A stretch of DNA of 9,918 bases from DASPTB01 sp035623615 (GTDB taxonomy: Bacteria; Actinomycetota; UBA4738), in contig DASPTB010000078.1 of the NCBI GenBank assembly GCA_035623615.1, positions 1 through 9,918 on the forward strand, written 5' to 3'. This document shows, piece by piece, positions 5,850 to 9,918 of the stretch. Within the stretch, counting starts at the first letter, position 1. Each line of letters starts with the position of its first letter. Both the position numbers and the translations under genes were made by a program. The notes under the pieces were generated by a model. That model did not search any database, had not been told where the DNA came from, and worked only from the letters and a program-made list of their open reading frames with translations.

Positions 5850-6614
5850 ATGGGCAGGCTCGACGGCAAGGTTGCGCTGATCACGGGCGCGGGCAGCGGG
5901 ATGGGGCGCGAGGCGTGCCTCGTCTTCGCCGCCGAAGGCGCCCGGGTGGCAGCCGTCGACGTTGACGCCGCGCTGCTGGAAGCGACGGCGGGGCTCGTCG
6001 CCGAGGCGGGCGGCGACGTCGGCACGTTCGTCGCCGACGTCGCCGACGAGCAGCAGGTGAAGGCGGCCGTCGAGCGCGCCGCCGGGCGCTTCGGCGCCCT
6101 GCACATCCTCTACAACAACGCCGGCGTGCTGTGGCGCGACCGCGACCTCGGGGTGCTCGAGACCGATGAGGCGGTCTGGGACCGCGTGATGGCGATCAAC
6201 CTCAAGGGGATGGTGTGGGTCTGCAAGTACGGCATCCCGAAGCTGATCGCCGCGGGCGGCGGCGCCGTCGTGAACATGGGCTCCACCTCGGCGCTGCTTG
6301 GCGACACCGTTCCCCAGGACGCCTACACGGCGAGCAAAGGGGCGATCATCTCGCTCACCCGGTCACTCGCCGTGCAGTTCGCCCCGCGGGGGGTCCGCGC
6401 GAACTGCATCCACCCCGGGTTCGTCGACACGCCGATGCAAACGGTGCGGACGTCCGACGCCGCCTGGGTGAAGGAGGCCGTCGCCGCCATCCCGCTCGGG
6501 CGGTTGGGAACTCCCCGGGACGTGGTGAACGCGGCCCTCTTCCTCGCGAGCGACGAGGCCTCGTACGTCACCGGCGCCGAGCTCGTCGTCGACGGCGGCA
6601 GCATGGTGGTCTGA
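5850..6614 (+). CDS. Short-chain dehydrogenase/reductase (classical SDR, probably NAD-dependent)
   Basis: This 254-residue protein has the usual length for a classical SDR oxidoreductase. The dinucleotide-binding motif T-G-A-G-S-G-M-G is at 12-19. D37 at the end of the second strand suggests NAD(H) rather than NADP(H). N-N-A-G is at 89-92 and the structural Asn is N117. The catalytic Ser is S145 or S147, followed by Y159-T-A-S-K163. A P-G motif follows near 194-195, and the C-terminal V-T-G-A-E-L-V-V-D-G-G is typical. The ATG abuts the TAG of copy E with no gap, which suggests coupling and membership of the cyclase operon. The substrate cannot be told from sequence; annotations of this class range from 3-oxoacyl-ACP reductase-like to alcohol or sugar dehydrogenases. 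It might oxidise or reduce a compound handled by the hydrolase domains, but that is only a contextual guess. Confidence 0.93.
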   Translation: MGRLDGKVALITGAGSGMGREACLVFAAEGARVAAVDVDAALLEATAGLVAEAGGDVGTFVADVADEQQVKAAVERAAGRFGALHILYNNAGVLWRDRDLGVLETDEAVWDRVMAINLKGMVWVCKYGIPKLIAAGGGAVVNMGSTSALLGDTVPQDAYTASKGAIISLTRSLAVQFAPRGVRANCIHPGFVDTPMQTVRTSDAAWVKEAVAAIPLGRLGTPRDVVNAALFLASDEASYVTGAELVVDGGSMVV

Positions 6615-6624
6615 CCAAGCGTGC

Positions 6625-6654
6625 CAGGATTTGCAGTCGTCCCTGCATATCCTG
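6625..6654. terminator. Hairpin in the convergent gap, possible bidirectional terminator
   Basis: CAGGATTTGCAG (6625-6636) and CTGCATATCCTG (6643-6654) form a 12-position stem with one T-T mismatch and a 6-nt loop (TCGTCC). It occupies most of the 48-nt space between the stop of the dehydrogenase (6614) and the stop of lysS (6663, opposite strand). Position and symmetry suit a shared end for both transcripts. Neither side has a clear T-run, so the termination role is inferred. This stretch is also visibly more AT-rich than the flanking genes. Confidence 0.6.
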
Positions 6655-6662
6655 CGGGTGGC

Positions 6663-8186
6663 CTAGCCCTCAGGGCGATGGTGGGGAAACATGATCAGGT
6701 CGCGGAGAGACCCGGCGTCGGTGACGACGGCGAGCAAGCGGTCGATTCCGATTCCGAGACCCCCGGCCGGCGGCATCCCGACCTCGAGCGCCTCGATGAA
6801 GTCCATGTCGAGCGGGTGCGCTTCGTCGTCGCCGGCCGCGCGCGCCTCCTGCTGCAGCTGGAACTTCGCCAGCTGCTCGGCCGGGTCGGTCAGCTCGGAG
6901 TACTCGGTGCCGAGCTCGACGCCGCCGACGACGGGGTCGACCTGCTCGGTGAGACCGGGCTCGCTGCGGTGGGGCCGCGCCAGCGGCGACACCTCGCGCG
7001 GGAAGTCCATGACGAAGGTGGGCTCGAAGAGCGTTGGTTCCACGAGCTTCTCGTACAGCTCGAGGATGATCGAGCCGGGCCCCCAACTCGGCTGAAGCGC
7101 TACGCCGTGCTTCTCGGCGATGGCGGAAAGGTCGGTGCGATCCAGCGTGATCTCTTCCCCGGTCGCCTCCGACACCGACCCGAGCACGGTGATGCGCTTC
7201 CAGGGGGCGGCGAGGTCGAGCTCGCGGCCCCGAAACGGCACGACCGTCGATCCGCGCACGGCAAGCGCCGTCTCGCGCACCAGGTCCTGCGTCAGATCCA
7301 TCATCGTGAAGTAGTCGCCGTACGCCTGGTACACCTCGAGCATCGTGAACTCGGGGTTGTGCGAGCGGTCGATGCCCTCGTTGCGGAAGTTGCGACCGAT
7401 CTCGTACACGCGCTCCAGGCCGCCGACGAGCATTCGCTTGAGGTACAGCTCCAAGGAGATTCGCAGGTACAGGTCGACGTCGAGCACGCGGTGGTGGGTG
7501 ACGAACGGCCGCGCGAGCGCGCCGCCGGCCATCGACTGGAGCACGGGCGTCTCGACCTCGAGGAACCCGTTCGCGTCGAGGTGGCCGCGGATCGCGCGCA
7601 GTGTCTTGGCGCGCGCCTCGGCGTAGAACCGCGGCGTCGGGTCGGTCGCGAGGTGCAGGTGCCGCTTGCGTTGCTGCAGCTCGGGGTCCTTCAGGCCGTG
7701 CCACTTCTCGGGGAGCGGGCGCACGGCCTTCGTCAGCAGCGTCAGCCCCGCGACGCGCACGGAGAGCTCGCCGCGCCTGGTGGTCACCACGATCCCCTCG
7801 GCGCCGACGATGTCGCCGAGGTCGAGCTCGTCGACGAGCGCGTAGCTCCCCCCCATCGCGTCCTCGGCGAAGAACAGCTGGAGGTCGCCGCTGCGGTCGC
7901 GGAGCGTCGCGAACGAGAGCTTCCCCTGACGGCGCAGGAGCACGATGCGCCCGGCGACCCGCACGCGCTCGCCCGTCTCCGACCCCGCCGGGAGGTCGCC
8001 GTAGCTCGCGCGGATGTCGGCGAGCGGGACGATCGGTCCTTCGAAGCCGAGCGCATACGGCTCGATGCCCTTCGCGCGCAACCGCTCCAGCTTCTCCTGT
8101 CGCGCGGCGAGCACCTCCTGCAGGCGACCCTGCTCGGCCTCCTCGGCTTCGTCGCCCTCCGCCGGGTCGCGGGGCTCGTCACTCAT
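6663..8186 (-). CDS. lysS: Lysyl-tRNA synthetase, class II
   Basis: This 507-residue cytosolic enzyme attaches lysine to tRNA-Lys using ATP, via lysyl-adenylate. After an acidic N-terminal extension (about 1-20) comes the OB-fold anticodon-binding domain (about 74-152). The class II catalytic core follows, with motif 1 around F-L-E-V-E-T-P (208-214). Motif 2 is at R265-N-F-R-N-E-G271 with N-P-E-F-T-M-L-E (277-284). Motif 3 is G-L-G-I-G-I-D-R-L (476-484). The G-M-P-P-A-G-G block and the E-L-T-D-P segment (431-435) are typical of bacterial LysS, and the length is normal. The start ATG 8186 overlaps the coaX stop in an ATGA arrangement, so translation is coupled. The open frame continues upstream to 8267, but that part lies inside coaX. 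It is the last gene of the minus-strand operon, and the hairpin at 6625-6654 lies just past its stop. Confidence 0.97.
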   Translation of the reverse strand: MSDEPRDPAEGDEAEEAEQGRLQEVLAARQEKLERLRAKGIEPYALGFEGPIVPLADIRASYGDLPAGSETGERVRVAGRIVLLRRQGKLSFATLRDRSGDLQLFFAEDAMGGSYALVDELDLGDIVGAEGIVVTTRRGELSVRVAGLTLLTKAVRPLPEKWHGLKDPELQQRKRHLHLATDPTPRFYAEARAKTLRAIRGHLDANGFLEVETPVLQSMAGGALARPFVTHHRVLDVDLYLRISLELYLKRMLVGGLERVYEIGRNFRNEGIDRSHNPEFTMLEVYQAYGDYFTMMDLTQDLVRETALAVRGSTVVPFRGRELDLAAPWKRITVLGSVSEATGEEITLDRTDLSAIAEKHGVALQPSWGPGSIILELYEKLVEPTLFEPTFVMDFPREVSPLARPHRSEPGLTEQVDPVVGGVELGTEYSELTDPAEQLAKFQLQQEARAAGDDEAHPLDMDFIEALEVGMPPAGGLGIGIDRLLAVVTDAGSLRDLIMFPHHRPEG

Positions 8187-8956
8187 AGCGACCGCTGCCC
8201 GCGTTCGTGGATGAGCCGCAACCCCTCGAGGGTGAGCCACGGCTCGTGGTGCTGCACGCTCGCGCACTGGTCGACGACGAGCGGCGCGAGGCCGCCGGTC
8301 GCGACGACGGTCGGCGCGCCGATCTCCTTCGCGATCCGTTCGATCACGCCGTCGACCATGCCGGCGGTGCCGTACACGAGGCCGGCCTGGACGCTCTCGA
8401 CGGTCGTCTTCGCGACGATCCCGCGCGGCGGGACGATCTCGACGCGCGGAAGTCGCGCGGCGGCGCCGAACAGCGCGTCGGCCGAGACCTTGATGCCCGG
8501 CGCGATGACGCCGCCCAGGTACTCCGCGTTCGCGGAGACGACGTCGAACGTGGTCGCTGTCCCGAAGTCGACCACCACGGATGGTCCGCCGAACTTCGCG
8601 TGCGCCGCAGCGGCGTTCGCGATGCGATCGGCCCCAACGTCTTTGGGGCTGTCGAACAGGATGGCGATGCCGGTTCGCGTGCCCGGCTCCACGACGACCG
8701 GCGAGAACGGGAAGTACCGGGCGACCATCTGACGGAGCGACTGCGTCAGCCCCGGGACGACGCTCGCCACCGCCACCCCGGTGACGTCCTCGCGCAGCGA
8801 GAGACCTTCGCCGGCGAGGAAGCCGCCCACCATGAACGCGAGCTCGTCGGCGGTCCGGTCGGGATCGGTGGAGCTCCGCCAGTGGTTCGTGAGCACGTTC
8901 GAGTCGAACACGCCCAGCACCGTCTCGGTGTTGCCGACGTCGATGGCGAGCAGCAT
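8183..8956 (-). CDS. coaX: Type III pantothenate kinase
   Basis: This 257-residue enzyme phosphorylates pantothenate to 4'-phosphopantothenate, the first committed step of coenzyme A synthesis. It belongs to the ASKHA fold and not to the CoaA family. The family pattern is clear. The phosphate-binding D-V-G-N-T is at 6-10. G-A-D-R is at 108-111 with catalytic D110. V-D-F-G-T-A-T-T-F-D is at 129-138 with the cation and ATP-site D130. G-G-V-I-A-P-G is at 148-154 and A-T-G-G-L near 219-223. The ATG at 8956 is chosen because family members begin within a few residues of the first strand. A GTG at 8971 would add five residues and overlap panC. The gene follows panC by 4 nt and overlaps lysS at its end, so product and pathway both fit the operon. 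Confidence 0.96.
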   Translation of the reverse strand: MLLAIDVGNTETVLGVFDSNVLTNHWRSSTDPDRTADELAFMVGGFLAGEGLSLREDVTGVAVASVVPGLTQSLRQMVARYFPFSPVVVEPGTRTGIAILFDSPKDVGADRIANAAAAHAKFGGPSVVVDFGTATTFDVVSANAEYLGGVIAPGIKVSADALFGAAARLPRVEIVPPRGIVAKTTVESVQAGLVYGTAGMVDGVIERIAKEIGAPTVVATGGLAPLVVDQCASVQHHEPWLTLEGLRLIHERGQRSL

Positions 8957-8960
8957 GCGC

Positions 8961-9848
8961 CTATTCTGCACGTTCGCCAGCTACCGCAGGGGAGGCCGCG
9001 CCGGAGCGGACGGCGACGCCGTCGATCAGCCGTACGTCGCCGATCCACGCCGCCACCAGCAGCCTTGCGCGGTCCGGCACCATCCCGACCTCGTCCCAGG
9101 TCTCGTCGTCGATCACGGCGACGTAGTCGGTGCGCGCGAGCGGCTCGGCCGCGAGGACGTCGGAGATCTGCGTCCGGACGAGGCCGGCCGAGCGCTCCCC
9201 CGCGCCGATGACGAAGACGCCGGCCGACAGGGCGCGGAACAGGACGGGGGCGGCCTCGCGCTCGGCCGGCGACAGCCGCGCGTTGCGCGAGGCGAGCGCG
9301 AGGCCGTCCGGCGCGCGCACCGTGGGACAGGCGACGATCTCCGCGGGGACGTCGAGGTCGCGGACCATGCGTCGCACCAGCTCGAGCTGCTGCGCGTCCT
9401 TCTCGCCGAAATACGCGCGGCACGGCCCGGCAAGGCCGAGCAGCTTGGCGACCACCGTGAGGACGCCGCGGAAGTGGCCGGGCCGTGCCGCGCCCTCCAG
9501 CTGGCCGCCGAGCGGTCCGGGGTCGACCGTCACCTCCGGGTCACCCCTCGGGTACATCTCCTCGGGGGAGGGCGCGAACACGACGTCGCAGCCCGCGGAC
9601 TCGGCGGCGGCGAGGTCGTCGTCGGGCCGTCCCGGATAGGACCGCAGGTCGGCGGCATCCCCGAACTGCAGTGGGTTGACGAACAGCGTCATCGCGACGA
9701 AGCCGTCGGCCGAGCGCGCGCGCTCGAGCAGAGCGCGGTGCCCCTCGTGCAGCGCCCCCATGGTCGGCACGATCCCGACCGCGGCACCTCCCGCACGCGC
9801 GTCGGCGCACGCGGCCGCGAACGCCGCGCGCTCGCCGATCACGTCCAC
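8961..9848 (-). CDS. panC: Pantothenate synthetase (pantoate-beta-alanine ligase)
   Basis: This 295-residue enzyme joins pantoate and beta-alanine using ATP, through a pantoyl-adenylate intermediate, to make pantothenate (vitamin B5). Signature motifs are in order: P-T-M-G-A-L-H-E-G-H (28-37, the HIGH-like nucleotide site), F-V-N-P-L-Q-F (56-62), G-H-F-R-G-V (124-129) before the helix at 130-136, Y-F-G-E-K-D-A-Q-Q (146-154), and D-G-L-A-L-A-S-R-N (181-189, the KMSKS-like loop). The segment usually reading Y-P-R has Y-P-G here (71-73). The start GTG 9848 overlaps the end of the upstream gene by 10 nt; a second GTG at 9842 would drop two residues. Its product is the substrate of CoaX, encoded immediately downstream. 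No panD (aspartate decarboxylase) lies between panC and coaX. Confidence 0.96.
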   Translation of the reverse strand: MDVIGERAAFAAACADARAGGAAVGIVPTMGALHEGHRALLERARSADGFVAMTLFVNPLQFGDAADLRSYPGRPDDDLAAAESAGCDVVFAPSPEEMYPRGDPEVTVDPGPLGGQLEGAARPGHFRGVLTVVAKLLGLAGPCRAYFGEKDAQQLELVRRMVRDLDVPAEIVACPTVRAPDGLALASRNARLSPAEREAAPVLFRALSAGVFVIGAGERSAGLVRTQISDVLAAEPLARTDYVAVIDDETWDEVGMVPDRARLLVAAWIGDVRLIDGVAVRSGAASPAVAGERAE

Positions 9849-9918
9849 GGCTCGAGCGCCTCATCGATCGAGCGTCGCTGCTCCGCGTCGATGCGATCGG
9901 CGTCGAACGCGACCGCGG
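9839..9918 (-). CDS. Unidentified gene, C-terminal 25 residues only
   Basis: An open frame enters from the right edge and ends at TGA 9841-9839, overlapping the panC start. It reads A-V-A-F-D-A-D-R-I-D at the edge and ends A-L-E-P-W-T. The overlap with panC and the charged, helix-like composition suggest a genuine coding end of an operon partner. The fragment is too short to assign. In other actinobacteria a Rossmann-like DUF2520 protein often precedes panC, but nothing visible here confirms that. Confidence 0.55.
   Translation of the reverse strand, partial: AVAFDADRIDAEQRRSIDEALEPWT

Noticed and set aside
1..6614. Anti-phage cyclic-nucleotide signalling system (CBASS- or Pycsar-like)
   Set aside because: Pycsar and CBASS loci pair a cyclase with a recognisable effector (nuclease, membrane pore, TIR or similar). 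None is present, and the cyclases here are hydrolase fusions of the Rv1900c type.
8187..8267. Upstream extension of lysS
   Set aside because: The 27 extra residues are Arg/Ala-rich, lie inside coaX and are not LysS-like. The ATGA overlap at 8186 is the natural start.
6621..8732. Open frame of about 700 codons on the + strand across lysS and coaX
   Set aside because: It is fully antisense to two genes with clear catalytic motifs, and its product is low-complexity Arg/Glu/Leu with no recognisable fold.
8207..9211. Open frame of about 330 codons on the + strand over coaX and panC
   Set aside because: Antisense to conserved coding sequence; the Arg- and Asp-rich translation is a composition artefact.

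Overview
The window is GC-rich and densely coded, with almost no intergenic space. This fits a high-GC actinomycete-type chromosome (Actinomycetota, possibly Thermoleophilia-like). That placement rests on base composition, on the pan/coaX/lysS gene order and on the protein families; no marker gene fixes the species.

Left part (1-5849, + strand): a tandem array of paralogous two-domain proteins, each about 445 residues. Each has an N-terminal alpha/beta-hydrolase fold joined to a C-terminal class III nucleotidyl cyclase domain, the architecture of Mycobacterium tuberculosis Rv1900c. The array holds a 3' fragment of one copy cut by the window edge (1-201), four full-length copies (204-1535, 1829-3163, 3165-4514, 4515-5849) and one collapsed remnant (1591-1827). 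The remnant has lost about 1.1 kb from its middle but stays in frame. Most neighbours are separated by 0-2 nt, so they are probably co-transcribed and translationally coupled. The one real gap (1536-1590) holds a strong GC hairpin. The copies have diverged at catalytic positions. One copy lacks the hydrolase Ser and His, and the cyclase transition-state Asn position reads Thr, His, Ser, His, Asn along the array. The residues that normally set purine specificity (Lys and Asp) read Asp and Lys in most copies.

Middle (5850-6614, + strand): a short-chain dehydrogenase/reductase abuts the last cyclase with no gap and is probably the last gene of that operon. A near-perfect hairpin at 6625-6654 lies in the 48-nt convergent gap.

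Right part (6663-9918, - strand): a housekeeping operon read right to left. It runs from the 3' end of an unidentified gene through panC (pantothenate synthetase) and coaX (type III pantothenate kinase) to lysS (lysyl-tRNA synthetase). Its genes overlap or are spaced by 4 nt. These genes supply coenzyme A precursors and charged tRNA-Lys.

The most interesting material is the cyclase array. It looks like a locally amplified set of hydrolase-fold sensors or enzymes coupled to cyclic-nucleotide output, with copies specialising or decaying at different rates. No mobile element, CRISPR array, tRNA or rRNA is visible.
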